Assembly: GCF_014648355.1 (NCBI RefSeq)
Contig: NZ_BMQY01000005.1
Location: 372,001 to 436,000, forward strand
DNA: 64,000 bases
DNA from: Couchioplanes azureus
GTDB taxonomy: Bacteria > Actinomycetota > Actinomycetes > Mycobacteriales > Micromonosporaceae
Direction of reading: 5' to 3'
Every line of letters starts with the position of its first letter. The stretch's first letter is position 1. Shown piece by piece: positions 39,141 to 46,829 of this stretch. Under the pieces are notes generated by a model. The model was not told the DNA's origin. It ran no database searches and saw nothing but the letters and a program-made list of their open reading frames with translations. The translations under genes and the position numbers were made by a program.

Positions 39141-41381
39141 CTACTTCCGGCCGCCGCTCCCCCCGTTACGGTCACGGCGGGTGAGCGCATCTTGGAGGTG
39201 GGCGCGGGTGATGCCTTTGCGGTTGCCGCTCTCGCCGGTGTCGGGGTCGCTGCCCCAGACCTGGCCGGTCTTGACGCCGTGCGGCTTGAGCGCTTCGCGC
39301 AGCTGGTCGGCGGTGAACCCGTCGTAGACGTCGGGGCGCAGCGCGGCGAGCCGCTTGACGATGACCGTGGACCACAGCTTCGGGTCGGTGTCGCTCATGA
39401 CGGCCAGGGTGTCTTCGAGGATGGTGTCGCGGCGCACGGCGTCGGTGGTGATGGTGTGCCCGGCGGCGTGGCCGGTGATGTTCCCGGCCTGTTCCCGCAG
39501 AGTTCGGGCGCGGGCGACGATGGCCTTGGCGGTGGGGTTGTCAATCTTGAAGGTGCGGGTGATGACCGGGTCGTCGCCCTCTCCGGCGAGGTAGCCGATG
39601 CCGCGGTCGCGGCGGGCGAACATGGTGGCCTTGATGCCGTTCTTGAACATCGACTGGCCGAGGACCATGTCGTTCTCCCGGTAGCCCATGACCTTGAGGC
39701 AGAACCGCAGCACGGCGTTCGCGCTGATGCCGGTCGGTAGGCTCTTGTCGTCGGGGCGCTGGGTGCCGAGTCCGAGCATGATCCCGGCGGCCGGGCCGCG
39801 CTTGATCAGGTCGGTGCAGTGCTCCTCGAACTCGTCGCCGTACTTCGGGTGTTCAAACCACACCTGGCACTCGTCCACGCCGATCACGATCGGGTGCAAG
39901 CCGAGCTTGCGGTTGGAGGCCAGCTCGTCGGTGACCTTGTTCTCCGGGCACAGGTCGGCCGGCAGCTCGCGGATCACCTTCGTGCGGCGGCGCAGCTCGG
40001 CGCGCATCTCGCGCATGGCGGCGATGCCGTACTCGATGTCTTCCTCGTCGTCTCCGGCGCGGTAGCGGTGCGCGACCGGTTCCAACGGCCGGAGGTCACC
40101 GGTGCCCTTGAGGTCGAACGCCAGCACCCACGAGCGAGGGTCCAGGCACGCGCCGAGCAGGGCCAGGCGCAACGCGAACGTCTTACCCATCCGCGGGATG
40201 GACCCGATGATGAGCGAGGCGAACATCAGGGTGATGGTGACGACCCGGCCGCGCGGGTCGGTGCCGAACGCGAACGGCTTGAACAGGTTGACCGTCCCCG
40301 TCTTGAGCAGCGGCCACGGGCCTTGCTTGGACTTCGACAGGTCCTTGTCGGCGACGAACAGGGTCAGCATGCCGGGGTGCACCTCGGCGTTGACCTCCGG
40401 CCACACACAACCGAGCGGGCGAGTCAGCGCGGCGGCCAGTTCCTCGCGCTTGTCGACCACGGTCGAGGCGGTGACGCCGCGGGGCAGTTCCACCTCGGCG
40501 TGCCAGCCGGTGCCGTTCTCCCGGCTGATCGGCGCGGTGAACCACCGCTTGCCGTTGTCGCCGCGGCGGATGGCGTCGTTGATGCCCTTGATGTTCAGCG
40601 CGGCCAGGGCGGTGAAGACCTCAACCGAGGTCAGTGGGGCTGCGTCGCGGCGCACGACCGCCGTGTCCAACAGCGGCTTGTCCGCCGGTGCGCCGACGAT
40701 CCCGCACAGCACCAGCACGGCGGCCAGCGTCGACCACTGCGCCAAGGTGGGGGCGAGCAGGAGCGCACCCACGGCGGCGACCAGGGCGGCGATCAGGGCG
40801 AGGGTGACCATGCCGCGCCAGCGCACCCGCCGGTCGCGCTTGTTGGTCAGCCGGTCGTACATCTTGGCTTCCTCGGGCTTGTCGATCGCGGCCCGCACCA
40901 CCGACTGACGCACCGGCTCGCCCTCGAGGTCCCACAGCCACCGGTTGTAGCCCCAGCACATGCAGGCGAACCCGCGCGGCGCTCGCACGGCGAGCTTGAC
41001 GCCGTACTTCGGCACCCGCACACCGTGATAGGCAAGCGCGTGCAGGCCGAACCCGGTCGCCCACGCCAGGTTGCCGCCGAACTCGCGGGCCGAACGTAAC
41101 CATGAGGGGACGATCGGCACGCGGGTCGCGTCGCGGAACCCGGCGAGGGTGAACCGCGGGCGTCGCTGCGCGGCGATGCTGTCGACCATCACCGCAGCGG
41201 CCGGACCGGTCTCGTCCTCGTCGGGCTCGGTGTCGTCGCTGTTGGGGTCGACCTGTGGTGCGGTGGTACCCCGCCGAGACCGGGCAGCGTCCAGGTCGAC
41301 GACCTCAGCGTCAGCGACCTCGTTCTCAGCGGCGGTCCAGTCGAAGTCGTCCGCGTTCGGGTTCCCGTGTGGGGTGGTCAT
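39141..41381 (-). CDS. FtsK/SpoIIIE-type DNA translocase (TraB-like conjugation pump)
   Basis: 746 residues. An acidic N-terminal tail, two membrane helices (MVTLALIAALVAAVGALLLA, WSTLAAVLVLCGIVGAPADK, ~residues 195-245), then the motor: Walker A IIGSIPRMGKTFALRLALLG, Walker B HPIVIGVDECQVWFEHPKYG, and RGPAAGIMLGLGTQRPDDKS. A C-terminal winged-helix-like region (VYDGFTADQLREALKPHGVK, GITRAHLQDALTRR) should recognise specific 8-bp clt repeats. In Streptomyces-type elements this single protein moves double-stranded DNA between mycelia. ATG at 41381 follows AAGGAG and overlaps the stop of a 42-residue reading frame. Confidence 0.92.
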   Translation of the reverse strand: MTTPHGNPNADDFDWTAAENEVADAEVVDLDAARSRRGTTAPQVDPNSDDTEPDEDETGPAAAVMVDSIAAQRRPRFTLAGFRDATRVPIVPSWLRSAREFGGNLAWATGFGLHALAYHGVRVPKYGVKLAVRAPRGFACMCWGYNRWLWDLEGEPVRQSVVRAAIDKPEEAKMYDRLTNKRDRRVRWRGMVTLALIAALVAAVGALLLAPTLAQWSTLAAVLVLCGIVGAPADKPLLDTAVVRRDAAPLTSVEVFTALAALNIKGINDAIRRGDNGKRWFTAPISRENGTGWHAEVELPRGVTASTVVDKREELAAALTRPLGCVWPEVNAEVHPGMLTLFVADKDLSKSKQGPWPLLKTGTVNLFKPFAFGTDPRGRVVTITLMFASLIIGSIPRMGKTFALRLALLGACLDPRSWVLAFDLKGTGDLRPLEPVAHRYRAGDDEEDIEYGIAAMREMRAELRRRTKVIRELPADLCPENKVTDELASNRKLGLHPIVIGVDECQVWFEHPKYGDEFEEHCTDLIKRGPAAGIMLGLGTQRPDDKSLPTGISANAVLRFCLKVMGYRENDMVLGQSMFKNGIKATMFARRDRGIGYLAGEGDDPVITRTFKIDNPTAKAIVARARTLREQAGNITGHAAGHTITTDAVRRDTILEDTLAVMSDTDPKLWSTVIVKRLAALRPDVYDGFTADQLREALKPHGVKTGQVWGSDPDTGESGNRKGITRAHLQDALTRRDRNGGSGGRK

Positions 41382-41506
41382 CGGCCGTTCTCCTTCCGGA
41401 CGGTCGCGGTGACGGGAGCGGTGAGATGGCAATACCGATTGAGTCGGCGGCGAAGACCAGACTGCAGGCGGGTTGAAACCGTGGTGGCGATGGAGTGCGA
41501 GAGCAT
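41378..41506 (-). CDS. Possible 42-residue leader gene upstream of the translocase
   Basis: ATG at 41506 follows AGGGGAG; the product MLSHSIATTVSTRLQSGLRR continues for 22 residues (RLNRYCHLTAPVTATVRKEN) and its TGA overlaps the translocase ATG (ATGA). Third positions are fairly GC-rich. No known family. It could be a real small protein or a coupling leader. Confidence 0.4.
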   Translation of the reverse strand: MLSHSIATTVSTRLQSGLRRRLNRYCHLTAPVTATVRKENGR

Positions 41507-41610
41507 GAGGGTTCTCCCCTGAGATCGAGCACGTGGGTGTTGGGGTGAGGGCCCGGGACGCGGGCCGGAGGTTGTCGAGGCCGTGCTGGTCCGCGTCCCG
41601 TTGGGAAGGC

Positions 41611-42060
41611 TTAGAGGTGGATGGCGCCGTAGTGGGTGCCCTGGCGACCGACCCGGGCGTTGCCGGTGGCGATGTTCACGACTGACGGCGCACCGGCGGG
41701 GACGTCGGGCTCGGCGGTGTCGGCATGCTGCTGGCCGACCCAGGCGTTGCCGAGGCGGATGTTCACCTCGCGGACCGGGTCGTCCCCGGCGTCAGGATCG
41801 GAGCCCTGCACACCGACGCGGGCGTTGCCTGCGGCGATGTTCACGGTGCGCGTCGGGCAGGTGTCCGGGGTGTGCCCGCGCGGTGGGGTTGCCGAGGGCC
41901 GAGGCCTTTCGGCGTTGCGGCCGAAGACGCGGCCTTGCGCGCCCACCATGTCGTTACCGGAGGTGATGTTCACGATGGTGGTCCGTCCGGATGCGGTCGA
42001 GGTGAAGGTGGTGGAGTGGCCGGTGCAACGGCGTCCGCCGTCGGCTTTGCTACGACACAT
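41611..42060 (-). CDS. Small protein with four VNI-x2-GN-x2-VG-x-Q repeats (amyloid-motif-like)
   Basis: 149 residues. N-terminus MCRSKADGGRRCTGH is a short Cys-containing tag common on actinobacterial orphan proteins. Four repeats follow: VNITSGNDMVGAQG (residues 30-43), VNIAAGNARVGVQG (73-86), VNIRLGNAWVGQQ (99-111) and VNIATGNARVGRQG (128-141), separated by 12-30 residues of acidic, Pro-rich linker. The spaced N/G/Q-containing beta pattern is reminiscent of RHIM-like and bacterial amyloid signalling sequences. No enzymatic domain. GAAGGGA precedes the ATG. It lies between the translocase leader and the NUDIX gene. Unknown function; possibilities include a regulated scaffold or antiphage/self-recognition partner. 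Confidence 0.75.
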   Translation of the reverse strand: MCRSKADGGRRCTGHSTTFTSTASGRTTIVNITSGNDMVGAQGRVFGRNAERPRPSATPPRGHTPDTCPTRTVNIAAGNARVGVQGSDPDAGDDPVREVNIRLGNAWVGQQHADTAEPDVPAGAPSVVNIATGNARVGRQGTHYGAIHL

Positions 42061-42228
42061 GACGGGTGTCCCTTCCGAAGATTCAGGCGACGAGCGTGGC
42101 GAGGTGGGCGGCGGTGTCTGGCAACATCTGGGATCTCTCCCGTGGGTCTCACCCGGATTGGGCTTGCGGGGTGGAGACCGGCGGCACGGCGCTTGACTTG
42201 GCGGTTGGGGCCGTGCCGCCGGGCGGAG

Positions 42229-43068
42229 CTACTGGCCGAGGGCGTCGGCGAGCATCTCGCGGTGGGCGGGGAACACCTCGGCGCCGAGGCTGGTCAGGCA
42301 GTGCGTGAGGGTGCGGTAGTCGTGGGCGGGCAGCCACGCGGCGCGGGCCGCGTCGTCGGCGCCGTGCACCGCTGGGAAGTCGGCCGGCGTTGGGTAGGCG
42401 CCCAGGTCGGTGCGGGACAGGACGGTGACCATCCACGCCTCGTCGCTGGCGCGCGGGTCCGGCACGTAGCGCGGCGCCTCGGTGTGCCACCGCTCGGCGG
42501 GCACCTGCAGGCCGGTTTCCTCGGCCAGCTCGCGCACCGCCGCGTCGACCGGCGCCTCGCCGGGATCGACGAACCCGCCGGGCAGCGCCCAGCCGCGCCC
42601 GTCGGCGCGTTCCACCATGAGCAGCCAGCGCCCGCCCACACTGTCGGTGGCGGTCACCATGGCGTCGGCGGCCAGGGCCTCGCCCCAGTGGCCGAGTTCG
42701 TTGCGGCCGTACCGGATTCCGGTGTCCTCGCAGGGGTTGACCGGTCGTCCGTCGATGACCTCGAACGGGATCGCGGCGGTGGCTTGGCGGGCGGTCCAGT
42801 CGATGCGGGTGGGGTCGGTTTCCGGGTCGGCCCACCCGTCGCGCACGCCGATCGTGAAGACGTCGGGGTGGGTGTAGGTACGCACCCTGCCGGTCGGGGT
42901 CGGCGGAACTTCACCGTGCAGCAGCGCCCACACGGAGTTGGTCAGGTGCTCGGCGATGTACTGCCGGTCGGCCCGGTCGTTGAGCAGCTCACGTTCGGCC
43001 CAGCCGTGCAGTTCGAACAGGTCAGCGCGCAGGGTGTGGTACTGGCGGTGGGTGTGGTCGGTGTTCAC
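42229..43068 (-). CDS. NUDIX hydrolase with N-terminal AICE-specific extension
   Basis: 279 residues. The Nudix box GGFVDPGEAPVDAAVRELAE then ETGL (~residues 164-187) is intact. The N-terminal ~120 residues (HTLRADLFELHGWAERELLN, FTIGVRDGWADPETDPTRID) include a RyR-like repeat (HLTNSVWALLHGEVPPTPTG). NUDIX proteins are frequent in pSAM2-type elements and may cleave a signal nucleotide controlling transfer. GTG at 43068 follows AAGGAG. Confidence 0.88.
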   Translation of the reverse strand: MNTDHTHRQYHTLRADLFELHGWAERELLNDRADRQYIAEHLTNSVWALLHGEVPPTPTGRVRTYTHPDVFTIGVRDGWADPETDPTRIDWTARQATAAIPFEVIDGRPVNPCEDTGIRYGRNELGHWGEALAADAMVTATDSVGGRWLLMVERADGRGWALPGGFVDPGEAPVDAAVRELAEETGLQVPAERWHTEAPRYVPDPRASDEAWMVTVLSRTDLGAYPTPADFPAVHGADDAARAAWLPAHDYRTLTHCLTSLGAEVFPAHREMLADALGQ

Positions 43069-43092
43069 GATGACTCCTTCTCAACGGGTGGG

Positions 43093-43857
43093 TCAGGCGG
43101 CGGTGAGGGTGGGCGTTTGCGCAGGCTGCGGCTCGGTTGGTGACGCGTTGGTGGCGTTCAGGGCGGCGAGGTGACGCCGGGCGGTCGACGGGGACACCCC
43201 GGCCTTGGCGGCGATCTGCGCGACCGGCGCGCCGGGCATCTTCGCGGCGGCCTTGGCGACCTTGACGGCCGAGGCGGGGCGCGGCGTGACGCGCTTGACC
43301 GGCGTCTTCTTGACCGTCGGCGCGGGGGCGGGCTTGGCGTCGGGCGGCGCTGCGACGGACGACTTTGCGGTGCTCGGCTCGGCGGCGGCCGGGGCGGTTG
43401 AGGCGACCGGCGCGGCGGCGAGCGTGGTGGTGCCGTGGGCGGTGGCGAGCAGGGCGCCGGTCGCCATCACCATCAACCCATCGACGGCCAGGGGGCCGAA
43501 GATGGCCGTCGAGCCGCCTTCGCCGTAGAAGGCGAGCAGACCGGACAGGTGCCGGTACGACACGAACGCGGCGACCCCAGCGACCGGAACCAGGCCACCG
43601 AAGCGCAGGACATCCCAGCGCAGCCCGGACGGCCACGCGATGCGGGCCAGGATCTCCACGGCGACGAACAACGCGACCGGCCAGAAGATCGCGCCGACGA
43701 CGGCGCCGCCGGGCGGCGACCAGTCGGCGGCAGCCCCGGCCGGAGGGACGTAGGAGTGAGCGACGTTCGCCGCGATGGACACCGCGCCACCCAAGACGGC
43801 GCCGACGTATGCCCACGCACGGCCAGACATCACAGGCTTGGTCATCGGATGCCTCAC
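43093..43857 (-). CDS. DUF2637 membrane protein with C-terminal HTH (Spd-like)
   Basis: 254 residues. Four membrane helices in the first ~145 residues (AYVGAVLGGAVSIAANVAHS, GAVVGAIFWPVALFVAVEIL, GGLVPVAGVAAFVSYRHLSG, GPLAVDGLMVMATGALLATA) match DUF2637, a family near the tra region of actinomycete plasmids and AICEs thought to act in plasmid spread. An Ala/Pro/Lys-rich linker leads to a C-terminal HTH (MPGAPVAQIAAKAGVSPSTA). GTG start overlaps the stop of the 46-residue gene. Confidence 0.85.
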   Translation of the reverse strand: MRHPMTKPVMSGRAWAYVGAVLGGAVSIAANVAHSYVPPAGAAADWSPPGGAVVGAIFWPVALFVAVEILARIAWPSGLRWDVLRFGGLVPVAGVAAFVSYRHLSGLLAFYGEGGSTAIFGPLAVDGLMVMATGALLATAHGTTTLAAAPVASTAPAAAEPSTAKSSVAAPPDAKPAPAPTVKKTPVKRVTPRPASAVKVAKAAAKMPGAPVAQIAAKAGVSPSTARRHLAALNATNASPTEPQPAQTPTLTAA

Positions 43858-43994
43858 TTCACCAGGGCCGAGGCGAACGCGCCGACGCCCGAAGCGACGT
43901 CACGAACGAAGTCGGCCGAGTCCTGCGGGTTGCTGATCGCGTAGAACAGCACCAGGGCGAGAGCGGCCAGGCCGCCGAGCTTGCGCAGGTTCAT
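43854..43994 (-). CDS. 46-residue membrane peptide of the spread region
   Basis: MNLRKLGGLAALALVLFYAI then SNPQDSADFVRDVASGVGAF: a single hydrophobic helix followed by an amphipathic segment. It overlaps the DUF2637 start (GTGA) and begins one base inside the stop of the 81-residue gene upstream, so it is part of a coupled operon. Resembles small Spd-type membrane peptides of Streptomyces elements. Confidence 0.7.
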   Translation of the reverse strand: MNLRKLGGLAALALVLFYAISNPQDSADFVRDVASGVGAFASALVK

Positions 43995-44239
43995 CACGCC
44001 ACCGCCTTCCGGACGGCGGAGCGGGCGGCCAGCTCGGCGGCGACCCGGGTAACGCGGGCCTCAGCCCGGCGCAGACGCCGCCAGTCCAGCGGCGACGGGC
44101 CACCGTGGTCGGCGGCGTTGATCAGGGCAATCTCCGCGTCCAGTACGGACAACTCCGCCTCGATCAACGGCCACTCGCTGTCGATCGCAGCCAGATCGGC
44201 CCGGCTTGGGCCATCGAGCCGGACAAGCTTCTTCCTCAC
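43994..44239 (-). CDS. Coiled-coil-like small AICE protein
   Basis: 81 residues, mostly helical: ADLAAIDSEWPLIEAELSVL, DAEIALINAADHGGPSPLDW, RRLRRAEARVTRVAAELAAR. GTG at 44239 follows a near-perfect AGGAGG with good spacing, and a long in-frame upstream extension was rejected because it crosses the operator. First gene of the minus-strand spd/NUDIX operon. Similar proteins (DUF6284-like) occur in many AICEs. Confidence 0.75.
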   Translation of the reverse strand: MRKKLVRLDGPSRADLAAIDSEWPLIEAELSVLDAEIALINAADHGGPSPLDWRRLRRAEARVTRVAAELAARSAVRKAVA

Positions 44240-44268
44240 GGAGGACCTCCTAAAGTTGGTACGATCAC

Positions 44269-44306
44269 GGTATCGATACTCGGTTTCGATATACGGTATC
44301 GAAACC
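44269..44306. promoter_or_regulatory. Operator pair between divergent AICE operons
   Basis: GTATCGATAC (44270-44279) is a perfect palindrome, and GGTTTCGATA (44282-44291) with TATCGAAACC (44297-44306) forms a perfect 10-bp inverted repeat around tacgg. The TATCGA/TCGATA core occurs in both. Lies between the minus-strand gene at 44239 and the plus-strand gene at 44346, a likely binding site for a KorSA/GntR-like repressor. Confidence 0.75.
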
Positions 44307-44345
44307 GTGGAAGTTCGCGCAACCTTGTTGCGGTACTCTTCTTTC

Positions 44346-44582
44346 GTGACTGACGCTCGTGACAGGCTCGCCGCCGCCACAAGGCGCTATCGCGACTCAG
44401 AGGCCGCCCACGAGGAAGCCCGGCAGCAGGTGATCGAGGCCGCCCTTGAGGCCCTCCGGGCCAACATCACCCCGACGGAGGTGGAGAAGCTCTCTCCGTT
44501 CACCGGCGCCTACATCCGCCGACTCGCCAGAGAGAAGGGCATCCCCCCGGCAGCTCGCGGCCCTAAGAGGTCGACGAAGTAG
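44346..44582 (+). CDS. Small helix-turn-helix AICE regulator
   Basis: 78 residues: DARDRLAAATRRYRDSEAAH, EEARQQVIEAALEALRANIT, PTEVEKLSPFTGAYIRRLAR. The last segment is an HTH of the type found in short actinomycete element proteins. GTG at 44346 chosen because upstream in-frame codons lie in the operator. May control the divergent operon. Confidence 0.75.
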   Translation: MTDARDRLAAATRRYRDSEAAHEEARQQVIEAALEALRANITPTEVEKLSPFTGAYIRRLAREKGIPPAARGPKRSTK

Positions 44583-44779
44583 GCGAAGGTGTCTGCGTGG
44601 GCCTCATCCGGTCGTCCTTCCTTCGTGCTCCGATGTCGTGCCACAAGTCTGGCGCCGCAGGCCGTTTCGCCTCGACCTCGTTCCTGCACCGCTTGTTGAT
44701 CGCCTTTGTCTCGCGCGTCTCGTTTCTGTCTCGTCCGTGCTAGGTTCCATCGACGTGGGCGAGTCGTGGAAGGTGGATC

Positions 44780-45766
44780 GTGAGCCCCCAACCCACTCGG
44801 CTAAAGCATCTTGTCCAGCAGAGGCACTGGCAGACGCACAGGGTGTTCTCCGCTGAGTACAACCGCGCCGCCGCCACCGTCGACAAGCAACTGTGCGGCT
44901 CCGCACCCAGCCGGCCTCAGCTACACAGGTGGCTCTCCGGCACGCTGACTAGGTTGCCGCACCCGGATCACTGTCGTGTCCTTGAAGCGATGTTCCCGGA
45001 GTGGACAGCTCGGCAGCTCTTCGAGCCGTATGCGCCTGAAGACGAACCGGCCAGCTTCTCAGACGATCGCCCAGCAGTCCCAAGCCAGCGCGGCAACGAT
45101 CGCGACACTGTGGTAATACCTCAGCCGCTGGACGAGGCACCGTGGGTACAGATCGCAGTGAGAGACGCCCTGGATGCCGCCGTCAACATCGAGGCCAAGT
45201 ACGCCGGCACCATGGCAACGGTGCTCTGCCGCAAGATCATGGATGACTGCCTTGATCAGTTGCGTGACCTGCAACGGGGTCACTTCGAAGCCCCCTTCGA
45301 TGACAACTGGCTCGTCTATGCCCTCACCGAACGCACGAAGGACCGCCTCTTGGCGACCAGCGTCGAAGAGGTGGACCTCAAATGGTGGCAATCGGCCGCA
45401 GGCCACACGTACTGGCGACTACACAGGGAGGCGCTTGCTCGGGGCATTCGTGTCCAGCGCATCTTCATCTACCGAGACTGGACGGATGACCATGAGACAC
45501 TCGCCCGTCGCCAGCGCGACGCCGGTGTGCGCACGCTGCGGGTCCAGCGCGACCAGCTTTCGGCGGATTTGCGGGTGGATATGATTCTCTGGGACGACGT
45601 CTGCGGATACCAATCGCGCGTCAACTCGTCTGGAGAGGCAATCACGAACAACTACACATTCGACAAGTATGATTTGAACCAAATGCTTGATCAGTACAAG
45701 ATTATTGAATCTTGTGCCGAAGAGTGGCCGTTGAACCATAGTTCGGAGGTTGTCACCAATGATTGA
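44780..45766 (+). CDS. XRE-type regulator with C-terminal DUF6879-like domain
   Basis: 328 residues. N-terminal HTH region (LKHLVQQRHWQTHRVFSAEY, APSRPQLHRWLSGTLTRLPH, EAMFPEWTARQLFEPY) of the Streptomyces type, then a ~170-residue domain (GHTYWRLHREALARGIRVQR, IFIYRDWTDDHETLARRQRD, VDMILWDDVCGYQSRVNSSG) resembling the phospholipase-D-like/DUF6879 effector found in many actinomycete regulators. GTG start at 44780. The downstream acetyltransferase overlaps its end by eight bases. Codon use is less GC-rich than neighbours. Confidence 0.7.
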   Translation: MSPQPTRLKHLVQQRHWQTHRVFSAEYNRAAATVDKQLCGSAPSRPQLHRWLSGTLTRLPHPDHCRVLEAMFPEWTARQLFEPYAPEDEPASFSDDRPAVPSQRGNDRDTVVIPQPLDEAPWVQIAVRDALDAAVNIEAKYAGTMATVLCRKIMDDCLDQLRDLQRGHFEAPFDDNWLVYALTERTKDRLLATSVEEVDLKWWQSAAGHTYWRLHREALARGIRVQRIFIYRDWTDDHETLARRQRDAGVRTLRVQRDQLSADLRVDMILWDDVCGYQSRVNSSGEAITNNYTFDKYDLNQMLDQYKIIESCAEEWPLNHSSEVVTND

Positions 45767-46211
45767 AGTCCGTCGACCCGCCGAACATGAGATCGCCGAC
45801 CTGGCTCAGATGGACTACGAGATCTTTGGTGAACACTCCTACGCCCAAATCACGATGCGGCAGTTCTATGACTTGGCCGGCCCGCTCCTGAACGTTGCCA
45901 CCGACTCGTCAAAGCTCGTGGGCTACAGCCTCATCCTCCCCACCTTCGCCAGCAATGAGGGCTGGTTCTTGGCGCTCGGCGTCAGGGAGACCTATCGACG
46001 TAGCGGCATCGGAAGAGTCCTCTCGCGTCGCGCACTCGAAGAGGCCGACCGACTGAGCATCTCAACGCTTCGGCTCACTGTGGAGCCCGGCAACAACGCC
46101 GCAATCGCACTCTACGCGGCACTAGGTTTCCAAACCGAAGGCATTACTGCTGACTACTTTGGCGAGAGGGAAGATCGCCAGATCATGCGGCGCGTACGCA
46201 ACGCTAGCTGA
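45759..46211 (+). CDS. GNAT-family N-acetyltransferase
   Basis: 150 residues of RimI-type GNAT fold: LALGVRETYRRSGIGRVLSR is the acetyl-CoA motif A (R-x2-G-I-G), followed by LRLTVEPGNNAAIALYAALG and FQTEGITADYFGEREDRQIM. GGAGG precedes the ATG; overlap with the XRE gene indicates coupling. Substrate unknown: protein N-terminus, drug or metabolite. Confidence 0.88.
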   Translation: MIEVRRPAEHEIADLAQMDYEIFGEHSYAQITMRQFYDLAGPLLNVATDSSKLVGYSLILPTFASNEGWFLALGVRETYRRSGIGRVLSRRALEEADRLSISTLRLTVEPGNNAAIALYAALGFQTEGITADYFGEREDRQIMRRVRNAS

Positions 46212-46265
46212 CCTCCGAGGCGTGGCCCTTCCCGTTGTCCCAAACCAGCTAGAGATCGCGTGCGT

Positions 46266-46823
46266 TCAGAGCGGCATCGACGGTGGAGACGTCGGGTGGA
46301 GATGGCGATATTCACGCAGTGCCGGGTTAGGGAATTTGATGTCGTCCGTCTGGGGTGCTTCCGGCCAGAGCTGAACCAGGTGGTGTTCGATCGGGCGCGG
46401 AACGGTCGTGGCATAATTCCGAGCCTCCTCGATTCCGCGAGCGTGCACCCGGATTCGATACCAGCTATCGGCGGTCGTCTCCAGGGCCGGTAAATCCTCC
46501 ACGGCGCCATCGGTCGGCGCGTTGACCGACACGGTGCCACTCGGCGTGTACTGCTCGACCTCCACGACCTTCTCCCAGCCAGCCACGTCGATGGGTGGCG
46601 CTGCGGCGTGGATCTCCACGCGCAGCGCCACCGGTCCGAAGATCGTGCCGGTGAGGACGATCGCTCCGGTCGAGCCGACGGCGACCAGGCCGTTGGCGAC
46701 GCCGGCGTCAGCCAGAATGTCAGGCGCGCCGTCGTAGTCGAGCAGCTCGTAGAAGCCGTTCGCGGCGTAGACGGCGCCGTCAGCGGCGCGGACGAGGCTG
46801 GTCGAGGTGTCCTCACCGTTCAT
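46266..46823 (-). CDS. Putative immunity or partner protein of the secreted nuclease
   Basis: 185 residues without signal peptide: AADGAVYAANGFYELLDYDG, ADAGVANGLVAVGSTGAIVL, WEKVVEVEQYTPSGTVSVNA, YRIRVHARGIEEARNYATTV. I do not recognise a named family. It begins six bases after the stop of the NucA/NucB-type nuclease gene, the usual position of an immunity gene, and is cytoplasmic and acidic. The immunity role is inference from position only. Confidence 0.55.
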   Translation of the reverse strand: MNGEDTSTSLVRAADGAVYAANGFYELLDYDGAPDILADAGVANGLVAVGSTGAIVLTGTIFGPVALRVEIHAAAPPIDVAGWEKVVEVEQYTPSGTVSVNAPTDGAVEDLPALETTADSWYRIRVHARGIEEARNYATTVPRPIEHHLVQLWPEAPQTDDIKFPNPALREYRHLHPTSPPSMPL

Positions 46824-46829
46824 AGTGGG

